64,000 nucleotides of DNA, taken from the NCBI GenBank assembly GCA_963741565.1, contig CAVUIK010000003.1, forward strand, positions 1 through 64,000. The letters run 5' to 3'. Positions 26,701 to 35,958 of this stretch are shown here, piece by piece (positions within the stretch are counted from its first letter, which is position 1; each line of letters starts with the position of its first letter). This DNA comes from Ga0077555 sp963741565 (GTDB lineage: Bacteria > Pseudomonadota > Alphaproteobacteria > Rhizobiales > Hyphomicrobiaceae). A model generated the notes under the pieces. The model was not told the origin of the DNA, ran no database searches, and saw only the letters and a list, made by a program, of their open reading frames with translations. The position numbers and the translations under genes were made by a program.

Positions 26701-27952
26701 CCTCGATCACGCCCAAGCGCCTGGTCGGCATCGTTTGCGCGGCGCAGGTCCTTGTCCAGATCGGCGCCTTCTTCTGGCCGGCGCTGCTGCCGGGCATGAT
26801 GCCGCTATGGGGACTGACCAACAGCGAGGCTGGGTGGATCACGGCGATCTTCTACGCCGCTTACATGGTCTCGGTGCCGATCCTGGTGACGCTGACCGAC
26901 AAGTACGACGCCAAGTTCGTCTATCTGTTCGGCGTTGCGGCGACCATAGTTGGTCACCTGGCGTTCGGCTGGCTGGCCGAAGGTTTCTGGTCGGCCCTCG
27001 CAACCCGCGCGATCACCGGCCTGGGCTGGGCCGGCACCTACATGACGGGATTGAAACTGCTCGCCGACGTCGTCGACGCGAAAATGATGTCGCGGGCGAC
27101 CGCCGGTCACGCCGCGAGCATCGGCATCTCGGGAGCGTTGTCGTTCGCCTGCGCCGATCTGATCGCCAGCGCTGGCGGCTGGCGCGCCGCATTTCTGGTC
27201 GCGGGAACGACGGCGGCAATCGCCTGGATCATGGTCGCAACCCTGGTTCCGAAGCGCGAGAAAAAGCCGGCACCACCCGCGGACGGCCAAGGGCCTTTTC
27301 AACTTCCTGCCCGTTTTCAAGAACCGCTCGGCGATGGCCTATGCGCTCGCCTATTGCATCCATACCCTCGAAATGAACGCATTACGCGGATGGGGCGTGG
27401 CTTTCCTCGGCTATGTGGCGGCGAGCACGGGAACGCAAGCCGGCGCGGTGTCGCCGACACTCGTCATCACGGCCCTCGGGCTGATCGGAACATTTGCCAG
27501 TGTCGCGGGCAACGAGGCAGCCATCAAACTCGGCCGGCGCTGGCTGATCGTCGCGGCGATGACGGGCTCGATCGTGATCGCCGCCATTCTGGGCTACGTC
27601 GGCACGATGTCCTATTGGCTGGCCGTGGCGCTGTTGCTGATCTACGGCCTCGTCGTCTGGCTCGAACTCGTCCTCGCTCACCGCGGGTGCCGCAGGGACG
27701 GCGGAACCCTCGCGGCGCGGCGCAACCCTCGCCGTTCACTCGATGCTCGGCTACGCGGGCGGCTTCGTCGGGCCGCTGATCATCGGCTGGACGCTCGATG
27801 CCTCGGGCGGCATGTCGCGCACCGGCTGGAGCCTCTCGTTCCTCGCCATTTCCGCGCTGATGACGCTGGCGCTGGCCGCGTTCTGGATCATCCGGCCGCG
27901 CGAACTCGTCGGCGACAAAGGCGAGACCGCGGCCCGCACTCCACGTTCATGA
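26697..27952 (+). pseudogene. MFS transporter, broken by two single-base insertions
   Basis: This major facilitator protein of about 417 residues starts with a GTG at 26697 overlapping the hydrolase stop. The N-terminal half has GLTNSEAGWITAIFYAAYMVSVP and the loop motif LTDKYDAKFVYLFG. The frame shifts at about 27285 (an extra C in KPAPP/RTAKGLFNF), continues as AMAYALAYCIHTLEMNALRGWG, and shifts again at about 27664 (an extra A in VVWLD/SSSLTAGAAG), ending GWTLDASGGMSRTGWS. Both lesions are +1 insertions, and the restored protein is full length. It probably imports the substrate of the neighbouring catabolic enzymes. Confidence 0.8.
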
Positions 27953-28039
27953 TCGCTGCTCGCGCCGGGCGCCAGTATGATAAACTGACGTTCGAACGTT
28001 GCGCGCCCGAAAGGACGCACGAGAACAAGGAGAGCCGCC

Positions 28040-29344
28040 GTGCTTCTCGGTTGCATCGCAGACGATCTCACCGGCGCGACGGACCTCGCGATCATGCTGA
28101 CCCGCGCCGGCATGCGCACGCTGCAGGTGATGCAGGTGCCCGCGCCGGACGGCAAGACCAGCCTCGGCGGCTACGACGCCATCGTCGTCGCCTTGAAGAC
28201 GCGCACCTGCCCCGTGGCCGAGGCCATCGACCTCTCGCTGAAGAGCGCAGACGCGCTGCTGACGCTCGGGGCGAAGCAACTGTTCTTCAAGTATTGCTCG
28301 ACATTCGACTCGACCGACCAGGGCAACATCGGCCCGGTCGCCGACGCGCTGATGGCGAAACTCAGCGCGGATCTCGCCATTGCCTGCCCCGCCTTCCCGA
28401 CCAACAAACGAACGGTCTATCTCGGCAACCTGTTCGTCGGCGACGTGCCGCTGGCCGAGAGCCCGATGAAGGATCACCCGCTGACGCCGATGCGCGATTC
28501 AAACCTCGTGCGCGTACTGCAGGGCCAGACCAAGGGCAAGGTCGGCCTGGTGCCGTTCACGGTGGTGGACAAGGGGGCCGATGCCATCGCCGAAGCCTTC
28601 GCCGAAGCCCGCAAGCGCGGCGATCGCTATGTCATCGTCGACGCGATCACCGACCGGCATCTGGTCGACATGGGCACGGCTGCCGCCGACATGAAGCTGA
28701 TTACGGGCGGCTCAGGCGTCGCGCTCGGATTGCCCGAGAATTTCGTGCGCAAGGGACTGATGAAGGCGGCCCCGGCGCCAAAACGCATGACCGCGCCGAA
28801 GGGCCGCGCCGCGATCCTCGCTGGCAGCTGTTCCGAAGCCACCCGCGGACAGGTGACGGCCGCCAAGGCTGCCGGCATTCCAGCCTTCGAAATCGATCCG
28901 ATGGCAATCGCCGCGGGCACGCTGACGGCCAAGACGATTGCGGACTGGGCGGCGAAACAGCCCGGCGACAAGCCGTTCCTGGTTTACTCGAGCGCCGATC
29001 CCGCAGCCGTCAAAGTCGTACAGGAAAAGCTCGGTCGCGAAAAAGCGGGCGCGATCGTCGAAGCCGTGCTCGCAGATGCCGCGAAGCAGCTCGTCGCCTC
29101 CGGCGTGACGCGCCTGATCGTTGCTGGCGGCGAGACCTCGGGCGCGGTGGTCAACGGGCTCGGCGTCACAGCCCTTGAAATCGGCCCCGAGATCGATCCC
29201 GGCGTGCCGTGGACGCGCGCGGTCGGTTGGAAATCGGCAACGGAAGATCGCAAGGACACCGGCCGCGATCTCGTGCTGGCCTTGAAATCCGGCAACTTCG
29301 GCGGCCCCGACTTCTTTGTGAAGGCCTGGGACAAACTCGCATGA
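28040..29344 (+). CDS. otnK: 3-oxo-tetronate kinase OtnK (four-carbon acid sugar kinase)
   Basis: This 434-residue member of the DUF1537 (four-carbon acid sugar kinase) family opens with LLGCIADDLTGATDLA, and carries FFKYCSTFDSTDQGNIGPV, ACPAFPTNKRTVYLG (substrate domain), ILAGSCSEATRGQ and the nucleotide segment VAGGETSGAVV. OtnK phosphorylates 3-oxo-tetronate at C4; OtnC then decarboxylates the product to dihydroxyacetone phosphate. The start is the GTG at 28040 with AAGGAG upstream. otnC lies about 3 kb downstream on the same strand, with a regulator and an aldolase between. Confidence 0.9.
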   Translation: MLLGCIADDLTGATDLAIMLTRAGMRTLQVMQVPAPDGKTSLGGYDAIVVALKTRTCPVAEAIDLSLKSADALLTLGAKQLFFKYCSTFDSTDQGNIGPVADALMAKLSADLAIACPAFPTNKRTVYLGNLFVGDVPLAESPMKDHPLTPMRDSNLVRVLQGQTKGKVGLVPFTVVDKGADAIAEAFAEARKRGDRYVIVDAITDRHLVDMGTAAADMKLITGGSGVALGLPENFVRKGLMKAAPAPKRMTAPKGRAAILAGSCSEATRGQVTAAKAAGIPAFEIDPMAIAAGTLTAKTIADWAAKQPGDKPFLVYSSADPAAVKVVQEKLGREKAGAIVEAVLADAAKQLVASGVTRLIVAGGETSGAVVNGLGVTALEIGPEIDPGVPWTRAVGWKSATEDRKDTGRDLVLALKSGNFGGPDFFVKAWDKLA

Positions 29345-29692
29345 GCGCACGCACGCCCTCTCCCCGTGGCCCTGCACCTGGGCCATAGGGCACGAAGCTC
29401 TCCCACGGTCTTCAAGGACCCAGGGACTGTCGGACTCCCGCCCATCACCGCCACTGGCAGATTAGCCGAGTCGCGAGACTGAGAGTTACAAGGGATCAGC
29501 CCGTGAGGCGTGTCTTCGACACGACGTGAGTGGCGGCCGCTGTCGAAACGTTTGCCGAGCACGTCCGCTGTCCCATCACCCGCGTTCCTGCCGCCGGAAC
29601 AAGCGGTGACGTCGAGATGGGCCACTTTCTGTCATGCTGATCGATCTGTTGCATGGTTGAGGTCGGTGGACGAGCGGACATCGGAATTATCC
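29345..29692. other. Intergenic region between otnK and the regulator gene end
   Basis: No gene is supported. A six-base hairpin, TGGCCC (29367-29372) with GGGCCA (29380-29385), lies just after otnK but has no T-run. Minus-strand frames here have no recognisable product. The two flanking genes converge on this region. Confidence 0.35.
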
Positions 29693-31234
29693 TCAGGCGA
29701 CGGCCTGCTTGAGCAAATCGCGCAATCGCTGTCTCCACTCAGGATTGTGAGCCATGAGAGGGGCAAAGACGTTGTTGGGGCCGGGCGTGGCGTTGCTCAT
29801 GGCGGACGCATGTTGCTTGGCTGTTTCCAGTTGACCGGCGGCGGCATGGCAAATTGCAGCGGTCTCAAGGGGCAACTGAGATCGCGGACGGATCTTTAAT
29901 GCCCGATTGGCAGAGGCAATGGCCTCATCGATCTCTCCGCTGAACAAATGAGCCAATGCCAAGAGGTCGAGCCAAACGAAGTTGTGAGGATCATAGGAGC
30001 TAAGCCGTAGACCGCGTTTCAGCGCGTCCTTCGCGGCTATTGCGGAGCCGGAGTAAAGCGCGGCCATACCGTGCACTAAATGCCCAAGCGCGAAACTCGG
30101 GCTCAATTCGATCGCCTTTTCCGCTGCTCGCAACGCTTGCTCAAGCAGATTGGCGGGACAGCTCGTAATCGCAAGCGCATAGTGGGCATAAGGGTCCTTC
30201 TCGTCGATTGCGATCGCGGTGACCGCTGCACTCTGCCCTTCCGCCACGACGGCACCAGGGTCTTGCCCCCACCCCCAGAGCCCTATTCCACCAGCAACAC
30301 GTGCCAGCCAAATGTGCGGCTCCGCATCTTGCGGAGCGAGCCTTACAGCCGACCGGAAAATCTCAAGAGCCTGCGCGTGCGTTTCGGGACGTATCTGATG
30401 AAAGAACCATATGCCTCTTCGGATGAGGTTGTGCGATGTGTCGTCGGTTCCACGTTGAAATGCGCCTCGCTGCGCTTCGCGCTTCAACAACTCGGGTTCG
30501 ATCGCTCCGACGACTTGATCGGTGATATCATCCTGAATTGCGAAAACATCTTCGACATCTCGTTCATAACGCTCAGCCCAGATGTGATTTCCGACGCCGG
30601 CATCAATCAACTCAGCGGTAACGCGAATGCGCTTGCCAAGCTGCCGATGGCTCCCTTCCAAAACATAACGGGCGCCGAGTATAGTTGCGATCTGGCGAAT
30701 GTCGGTTCTCGTGCCCTTGAACGCGAAGCTGGAATTTCGCGACACTACGTTGAACCATCGGAACCGCGTGAGCGCTGTGATGATATCGTTTGAGATTGCG
30801 TCTCCGAAGAACTCGAGATCGGCTTGTCCTGACAAATTCTCAAACGGCAGTACGGCAACCGCCTCCGCGCTCCTCTGCTCTGTATGCTCACTACCAGAGG
30901 TCTGCGCCGTGACCGGCTCATGATATGGGGCAGGGCCAATGTACCGATAGCCCCGACGGGGAAGCGTTTCGATCCAGTTTTCGGATCCTTCGTATTGCCC
31001 CAGAGCGCGTCGAAGTGCTGCGATCTGCACCGGCAAGTTGCTGTCCTCGACCACTATGCCGGGCCATGCGCCTGCCAACAGCTCCTCCCTTGAAACGACT
31101 TCACCTCGCCGATGCATGAGCAAGTGCAGAATCGCCACTGCTCGTTGTCCGAGCTCAATTAACTCGGATCCTGTGAACAGAGCCATTGCCTCGACGTCGA
31201 GGCGAAGTGGTCCAACCCGAAAGACCTGTGACAT
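29693..31234 (-). CDS. Winged-helix transcriptional regulator with TPR domain
   Basis: This 513-residue cytoplasmic regulator has an N-terminal OmpR/CadC-type winged helix (residues 1-105: VVSREELLAGAWPG, DSNLPVQIAALRRALG, WIETLPRRGYRYIG). A domain beginning AVLPFENLSGQADLEFFGD follows, as in adenylate-cyclase-like regulators, with YVLEGSHRQLGKRIRVTAELIDA. The C-terminal half (from about 260) consists of TPR-like helical repeats. No membrane helix or kinase-receiver domain is seen, so it probably senses a ligand or protein partner. It is divergent from the HpcH aldolase gene across 125 bases and may control it and otnC. Confidence 0.85.
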   Translation of the reverse strand: MSQVFRVGPLRLDVEAMALFTGSELIELGQRAVAILHLLMHRRGEVVSREELLAGAWPGIVVEDSNLPVQIAALRRALGQYEGSENWIETLPRRGYRYIGPAPYHEPVTAQTSGSEHTEQRSAEAVAVLPFENLSGQADLEFFGDAISNDIITALTRFRWFNVVSRNSSFAFKGTRTDIRQIATILGARYVLEGSHRQLGKRIRVTAELIDAGVGNHIWAERYERDVEDVFAIQDDITDQVVGAIEPELLKREAQRGAFQRGTDDTSHNLIRRGIWFFHQIRPETHAQALEIFRSAVRLAPQDAEPHIWLARVAGGIGLWGWGQDPGAVVAEGQSAAVTAIAIDEKDPYAHYALAITSCPANLLEQALRAAEKAIELSPSFALGHLVHGMAALYSGSAIAAKDALKRGLRLSSYDPHNFVWLDLLALAHLFSGEIDEAIASANRALKIRPRSQLPLETAAICHAAAGQLETAKQHASAMSNATPGPNNVFAPLMAHNPEWRQRLRDLLKQAVA

Positions 31235-31359
31235 CGTTTGTCCGATCGGAGATTTAAGAACTTCTTCCGAACCATTTCAGCGCCAGTGCATCGATCTCGA
31301 CATCGTCTTGCAACATGCTCCACCCCATCGAATAGGTCACGACCTGAGGAGCCAAGCCC

Positions 31360-32118
31360 ATGCCCACGATGAAACAGCGCATCCATTCCAGCCAAGACCT
31401 GTTGAGCGGCTACCTCTGCACAATACCATCTCCGGTGGTGACGCAGGCAATCGCCGCGACCGGCGTCGACTGGGTGGTGATCGACCAGGAGCACGCACCG
31501 ATTGGCATGGAGAGCTTGCACGCCATGATCGCGGCTACGGCCGGAACTGCCTGCTCGCCGTGGGTTCGGGTCGCGCGCCGGGATGAGGCGCACGTCAAGC
31601 CGGCCCTGGATGTTGGAGCTGAAGGGATCATGTTCCCTCTCGTGCGCACTGCGTCCGAGGCTGCCGAATGCGTGTCCTTGACGCGCTATCCACCGCGCGG
31701 ACAGCGCGGGTGGGGGCCCTTCATCGCTCACTCCCGTTGGGACGTCGAGCTGTTCGACTACTATGCCAAGCGGGGCCCTGAAATCGTGTGTGGCCTGCTT
31801 ATCGAGACCAAGGCCGCAATCGATAACCTTGAAGAGATATGCCGGGTCGAAGGCATCGATTACATGGTGCTTGCGACCTTCGATTTGTCGACGGACCTCG
31901 GTGTTTCAGGGAAGTTCGACGCGCCAGTTCTGGTCGACGCCGTCAAGCACGCCGAGCGTGTGATCCTTGAAGCTGGCATTGCTCTCGGCACGGCTGCCTT
32001 CACTAAGGAACAGACCCAAGCGCAGATCAAACGAGGCTACCGCATTCTTGTACACGGGTTTGACGTGTTGATGTTGAAGCAGCATGCAAAAGACGCAATG
32101 AGCTGGATAAAGCAGTAA
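31360..32118 (+). CDS. HpcH/HpaI-family aldolase
   Basis: This 252-residue class II pyruvate-type aldolase belongs to the HpcH/HpaI family. Key segments are VDWVVIDQEHAPIG (catalytic region), WVRVARRDEAHVKPALDVGAEGIMFPLVRT (metal site with preceding arginine), and GLLIETKAAIDNLEEI with the metal-binding Glu. Such enzymes split 4-hydroxy-2-keto acids to pyruvate (or oxaloacetate) plus an aldehyde. GAGGAG lies upstream of the ATG at 31360. Placed between the regulator and otnC, it probably acts in the same sugar-acid pathway, but the exact substrate is unknown. Confidence 0.88.
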   Translation: MPTMKQRIHSSQDLLSGYLCTIPSPVVTQAIAATGVDWVVIDQEHAPIGMESLHAMIAATAGTACSPWVRVARRDEAHVKPALDVGAEGIMFPLVRTASEAAECVSLTRYPPRGQRGWGPFIAHSRWDVELFDYYAKRGPEIVCGLLIETKAAIDNLEEICRVEGIDYMVLATFDLSTDLGVSGKFDAPVLVDAVKHAERVILEAGIALGTAAFTKEQTQAQIKRGYRILVHGFDVLMLKQHAKDAMSWIKQ

Positions 32119-32434
32119 TCTCTGACAACCAGCCCAGGTTGTCGAGCGCACAGCACCGCATCAATCTCTGGAATGTCCGGAATCGGAGCAGGTGCTGGCG
32201 AGGTGCGATGCGACTGGACTGTCGGCTCCGGGTCATTCACGTCGACTGCCGCGCTCTTGCCGACCGTTCCCTTCCGGTAGCTTGTGCCCGGAAAGCGTCC
32301 GTGGCCAATCACCCGCTACAGACATCGCCGGCAACGGCCATAGCTCGCAACAGAGAGACGGAGAAAAACGTGCCTTCGGTATGGCGCCAGGGTACACCAC
32401 ATCTGGAGACTGACCGACGAGCCACGAGAACGCC
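32119..32434. other. Leader region of otnC with a possible short upstream ORF
   Basis: These 316 bases contain no recognised gene. A GTG at 32370 with GGAG six bases upstream opens a 22-codon frame (beginning VPSVWRQGTPHLE) whose TGA overlaps the otnC ATG (ATGA). It may help load ribosomes on otnC, whose own ribosome binding site is weak. The remainder shows no clear promoter or riboswitch. Confidence 0.3.
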
Positions 32435-33070
32435 ATGACCACCGAAGCCAAACTGCGCGAGGAGATCTGCCGGTCCGGGGCCTCGCTGTTCAATCGCGGG
32501 CTGACGCACGGCTCGACCGGCAACATCTCGGTTTCCCTGCCGGACGGCGGCTGGCTGATGACACCGACGGGGTCGTCGCTCGGCACACTCGATCCCGCGC
32601 GGCTGTCGAAGCTCGATGCCACCGGCCGACTGGTCGCCGGCGACAAGCCGACCAAGGAGGCGTTTCTTCACACCTCGATGTATCGCGAGCGGCCGAAATC
32701 GGGTGCGGTCGTGCACCTGCATTCCACGCATTCAGTGGCGGTCAGCTGCCTCGACGGCATCGATCATGCGAGCTGCCTGCCGCCGATCACGGCCTACTTC
32801 GTGATGCGCATCGGAACCCTGCCGCTGGTCCCGTACTATCCGCCGGGCGATGATGCGCTGGCCGAGGCGGTGGCCAAACTCGCGGGGCGCCACCACGCCA
32901 TGCTGCTCGCCAACCACGGGCCGGTGGTGGCCGGCACGTCGCTTGCGGCAGCCCAGGATGCCATCGAGGAACTGGAGGAGACCGCGCGGCTGTTCCTGAT
33001 GCTGCGGCACGAGAAAGTGCGCGCGCTGTCGCCCGCCCAAGTGGCGGAGTTGCAAACCAGGTTCGGGTGA
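32435..33070 (+). CDS. otnC: 3-oxo-tetronate 4-phosphate decarboxylase OtnC (class II aldolase family)
   Basis: This 211-residue class II aldolase/adducin protein starts with LREEICRSGASLFNRGLTHGSTGNIS, the OtnC hallmark. It carries GWLMTPTGSSLG, the zinc site VVHLHSTHSVA and the third ligand in LLANHGPVVAG. It decarboxylates 3-oxo-tetronate 4-phosphate to dihydroxyacetone phosphate. Together with otnK upstream it suggests catabolism of four-carbon sugar acids. The usual dehydrogenase partner (LtnD or DenD) was not found nearby. Confidence 0.9.
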   Translation: MTTEAKLREEICRSGASLFNRGLTHGSTGNISVSLPDGGWLMTPTGSSLGTLDPARLSKLDATGRLVAGDKPTKEAFLHTSMYRERPKSGAVVHLHSTHSVAVSCLDGIDHASCLPPITAYFVMRIGTLPLVPYYPPGDDALAEAVAKLAGRHHAMLLANHGPVVAGTSLAAAQDAIEELEETARLFLMLRHEKVRALSPAQVAELQTRFG

Positions 33071-33206
33071 CGCCGTCACGGTTTATCGGGCGTACAGGTG
33101 AGGGCGTGCCGGTCTTTGGCGCTTCACCCGGACGGTGCGCCCCGGACGGCTCACTATGCCCCGCGTCCGCCATCCCGATGAAGCTCACGCATGAGATCGA
33201 TCTTTC

Positions 33207-34352
33207 TCACGCGTTCGACGCCAGCGCCTGCTCGAGATCGGCAATCAGATCGCCCGTATCCTCGAGCCCGACCGAAAGCCGCAACAGATCCGGCGGGCAC
33301 GGCGTTCCCGGACCTTCGACGGAGGCGCGATGCTCGAGCAGGCTCTCGACGCCGCCGAGCGACGTCGCCCGCTTCCACACCTTGACGTTGGCGGCTGTGC
33401 GGATGGCGGCCGCTTCCCCGGCCTTCACGCGGATCGACAACATGCCGCCGAAGCCACCGCTCATTTGTGATGCAGCAACAGCGTGCCCCGGAAACGTGTC
33501 GAGCCCCGGATAAAGCACCGCACCGATCCGCGGTTCGCCGGCCATGTGCCGCGCAATCGCCAGCGCCGACGCCGAAGCGTGCCGCACGCGCAAGTGCAAG
33601 GTGCGCATGCCGCGCAGCAGCAATGCCGCCTCGAACGGACCAAGGACGGCGCCGAGCGTGCCGCGATGCCGCGCCGCGTGCGCAAAAAAGGCATCCTTGC
33701 GCGGAAACACCAATGCCCCCGCGATCACGTCGGAATGACCATTGAGGTATTTGGTTGCCGAATGCATGACGACATCGGCTCCGAGCGTCAGCGGCTGGGT
33801 GAGAACCGGCGAGGCCACCGTCGAGTCGACGCCGAGCAGCGCACCAGCCCCATGTGCAATTTTCGCCGCTGCCCGCAGATCCGTAATACCCCACGTTGGA
33901 TTCGAGGGTGTCTCAACCCAGATCATGCGCGTCTTGCCCGGGATCACAGCGGCGCGGATCTGCTCGAGGTCGGTCGCGTCGACGAAGGTCGCCGTGAGCC
34001 CGAAACTTTGAGCGTCCTCGCCCAGCCAACGCTTGAGCGCCCAGTACATGATCTGCGGTACGACGACATGGGCCGGCCGCTCCAGCGCCAGGAAGGCCGC
34101 CGTGGCCGCCGCCATGCCGGAGCCAAAGACGAGGCTCGCCGCCCCGTGCTCAAGCTCGGCCAGAACGCTTTCGACCTGCCGCACGCCAGGGTTGTCCGGA
34201 CGCGCGTAATCAAAACCACGCCGATACTTATTGTCGGGATCGCGAATGAACGTCGTTGCCGTGTGGATGGCCGGAATGACGGCGCCGGTAACCTCATCGA
34301 TGGCGCCGCCGGCCTGGGCGGCAATCGTCTCGGGTTTCAGTGGGCTCGTCAT
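33207..34352 (-). CDS. PLP-dependent transsulfuration enzyme family (cystathionine lyase/synthase-like)
   Basis: This protein of about 381 residues belongs to the Cys/Met metabolism PLP family. Visible segments are PETIAAQAGGAIDEVTGAVIPAIHTATTF, YARPDNPGVRQVESVLAELE, SGMAAATAAFLAL, WVETPSNPTW, and the PLP lysine in HSATKYLNGHSDVIAGAL, ending LLRLSVGLEDTGDLIADLEQAL. It may be a cystathionine gamma-synthase or beta-lyase, or an aminotransferase-like member. The ATG at 34352 begins the conserved region. It faces otnC convergently and is probably a separate unit. Confidence 0.88.
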   Translation of the reverse strand: MTSPLKPETIAAQAGGAIDEVTGAVIPAIHTATTFIRDPDNKYRRGFDYARPDNPGVRQVESVLAELEHGAASLVFGSGMAAATAAFLALERPAHVVVPQIMYWALKRWLGEDAQSFGLTATFVDATDLEQIRAAVIPGKTRMIWVETPSNPTWGITDLRAAAKIAHGAGALLGVDSTVASPVLTQPLTLGADVVMHSATKYLNGHSDVIAGALVFPRKDAFFAHAARHRGTLGAVLGPFEAALLLRGMRTLHLRVRHASASALAIARHMAGEPRIGAVLYPGLDTFPGHAVAASQMSGGFGGMLSIRVKAGEAAAIRTAANVKVWKRATSLGGVESLLEHRASVEGPGTPCPPDLLRLSVGLEDTGDLIADLEQALASNA

Positions 34353-34457
34353 GTCCGGTCCTCGCAGCTTCCAGATTTCGCGTTGGCAAGTGTAACAGAG
34401 GTCGATCGCCGCACCTGCAACGCTTTCCGGCAAGCCGACAATCCCTGAAGGACGCCT

Positions 34458-35291
34458 ATGACACCTACTGATCGCTCGATCCTGATCACCGGCTGCTCCA
34501 GCGGTATCGGCCTGCTGGCAGCCCGCACCTTGAAGACGCGCGGCTGGCGGGTGCTGGCAACAGCCCGCAAGCCCGCCGACCTCGACCGGCTCAGGACAAC
34601 CGAAGGCCTGGAAGCGCTACCGCTGGAACTGTCCGACAGCGCCTCGATCGCGGCCTGTGCCGCCGCGGCACTCAAGCTGACCGATGGGCGGCTCTATGCG
34701 GTCTACAACAACGCCGCCTATGGCCTCGTCGGCGCCATGGAGGACATCTCGGCCGCCCACTTGCGCGAGCACTTCGAAATCAATGTCATTGCTGCCCACG
34801 ACCTAACACGCCAGATCGTGCCTGCGATGCGGGCCGCCGGACGCGGACGGATTGTCATGTGCTCGTCTGTGCTCGGCTTCATCAGCGGCCCCTACCGCGG
34901 CGCTTATTGCGCCTCCAAATATGCGCTGGAAGCCCTTTCGGATGCCATGCGGATGGAGTTGGCGGCCTCCGGAATCCAGGTCTCGCTGTTGGAACCAGGC
35001 CCGATCGAGACCCAGTTTCTCCCAACGACCCTGTCCAAATTTCGGGCCACCATCGATGTGGATCGCTCCGCTCACAAGGCGGCTTACGAACGCCGCCTGA
35101 AACAGATGGAGGCGGGTGGGAACGGCCGATTCAAACTCGGGCCGGACGCCGTCGTTGCCAAGCTGGTGCACGCCCTGGAACACCCACGCCCCAAAGCGCG
35201 CTATCGCATTGGCTTTGCAACGCAGGCTTCCAACGTGTTGAAGCGCATCCTGCCGGATCGAATCCTGGACATCGTAGCCCAGCGGATCTGA
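34458..35291 (+). CDS. Short-chain dehydrogenase/reductase
   Basis: This 277-residue classical SDR has the cofactor glycine motif TGCSSGIG (residues 11-18), NNAAYG, the catalytic Ser in MCSSVLG and YCASK (Tyr/Lys). The ARKPADLD segment after the second strand, with Arg, suggests NADPH. The C-terminal extension (GFATQASNVLKRILPDRILDIV) is as in the SDR group that includes retinol-dehydrogenase-like members. The substrate is unknown. It is divergent from the PLP enzyme gene. Confidence 0.88.
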   Translation: MTPTDRSILITGCSSGIGLLAARTLKTRGWRVLATARKPADLDRLRTTEGLEALPLELSDSASIAACAAAALKLTDGRLYAVYNNAAYGLVGAMEDISAAHLREHFEINVIAAHDLTRQIVPAMRAAGRGRIVMCSSVLGFISGPYRGAYCASKYALEALSDAMRMELAASGIQVSLLEPGPIETQFLPTTLSKFRATIDVDRSAHKAAYERRLKQMEAGGNGRFKLGPDAVVAKLVHALEHPRPKARYRIGFATQASNVLKRILPDRILDIVAQRI

Positions 35292-35329
35292 CGCATGGCC
35301 GACACCCCGACGAGTGCCGCCACAGAAAA

Positions 35330-35740
35330 CTAGCTCTGGGCGCGCCCCAGGGCGAGCAGGAGCCGCTCGCTGTCCAATTCGTCCTTGGCGATGGCATCGC
35401 AAGCCCCCGCCGCCATGAGCGCCTGGGCGCGCCGCGGTGTCATAAGGCCGCTGAAAACCACGATCGGCCCCTTGTAGCCGACCTGGCGAATGAGCGGCAT
35501 TGTGGAAAGCGCCGTTTCGCGCGGCGGCAGGAAGTCATCCAGGAAGATGGCCGCTGGCGGACTGCGCTCAATCTTGACGAGGCTGCCGCCAAGCCCATGG
35601 CTGCGCTCGATCCGCCCCTCGCGGCCAAACACAATGCGCAGTTTCGCGGCTACCCACTGGGAATCGATTTCGCTGTCATCGATGACCATGATGTAGTCGC
35701 GAGCCAGCGCGGTCGGCGACTTTGGCGCGCAATTGGGCAA
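35330..35740 (-). CDS. Single-domain response regulator (CheY-like receiver)
   Basis: This stand-alone receiver domain has an acidic pair in MVIDDSEID, the phospho-acceptor Asp in IFLDDFLP, the switch Ser in VVFSGLMT and the Lys in AIAKDELDS, so phosphorylation is expected. No output domain follows. The start is uncertain: the TTG at 35740 is chosen because GGGGACC precedes it; ATG at 35689 begins directly at the first strand, and the frame is open to 35878. No histidine kinase is nearby. Confidence 0.72.
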   Translation of the reverse strand: MPNCAPKSPTALARDYIMVIDDSEIDSQWVAAKLRIVFGREGRIERSHGLGGSLVKIERSPPAAIFLDDFLPPRETALSTMPLIRQVGYKGPIVVFSGLMTPRRAQALMAAGACDAIAKDELDSERLLLALGRAQS

Positions 35741-35958
35741 GGGGTCCCCGGCCCTCGGTGTGATCCTGATCCACGCGCGTGCCCTCACTGTCCCTTCTGC
35801 ACAGTCATGCTGATTGGCGTGTCCCCCGCCCGCCGCTTCCAAGATCTGTTGACCTGCGGGTTGGCGGGAATGCGGCACCGATCGAGCACACTATCCATGT
35901 GAGAAGAAAAGTGAAATCTTCAAACGCGATGAACAATCCAACCGCCAGGAGTGCTGCC

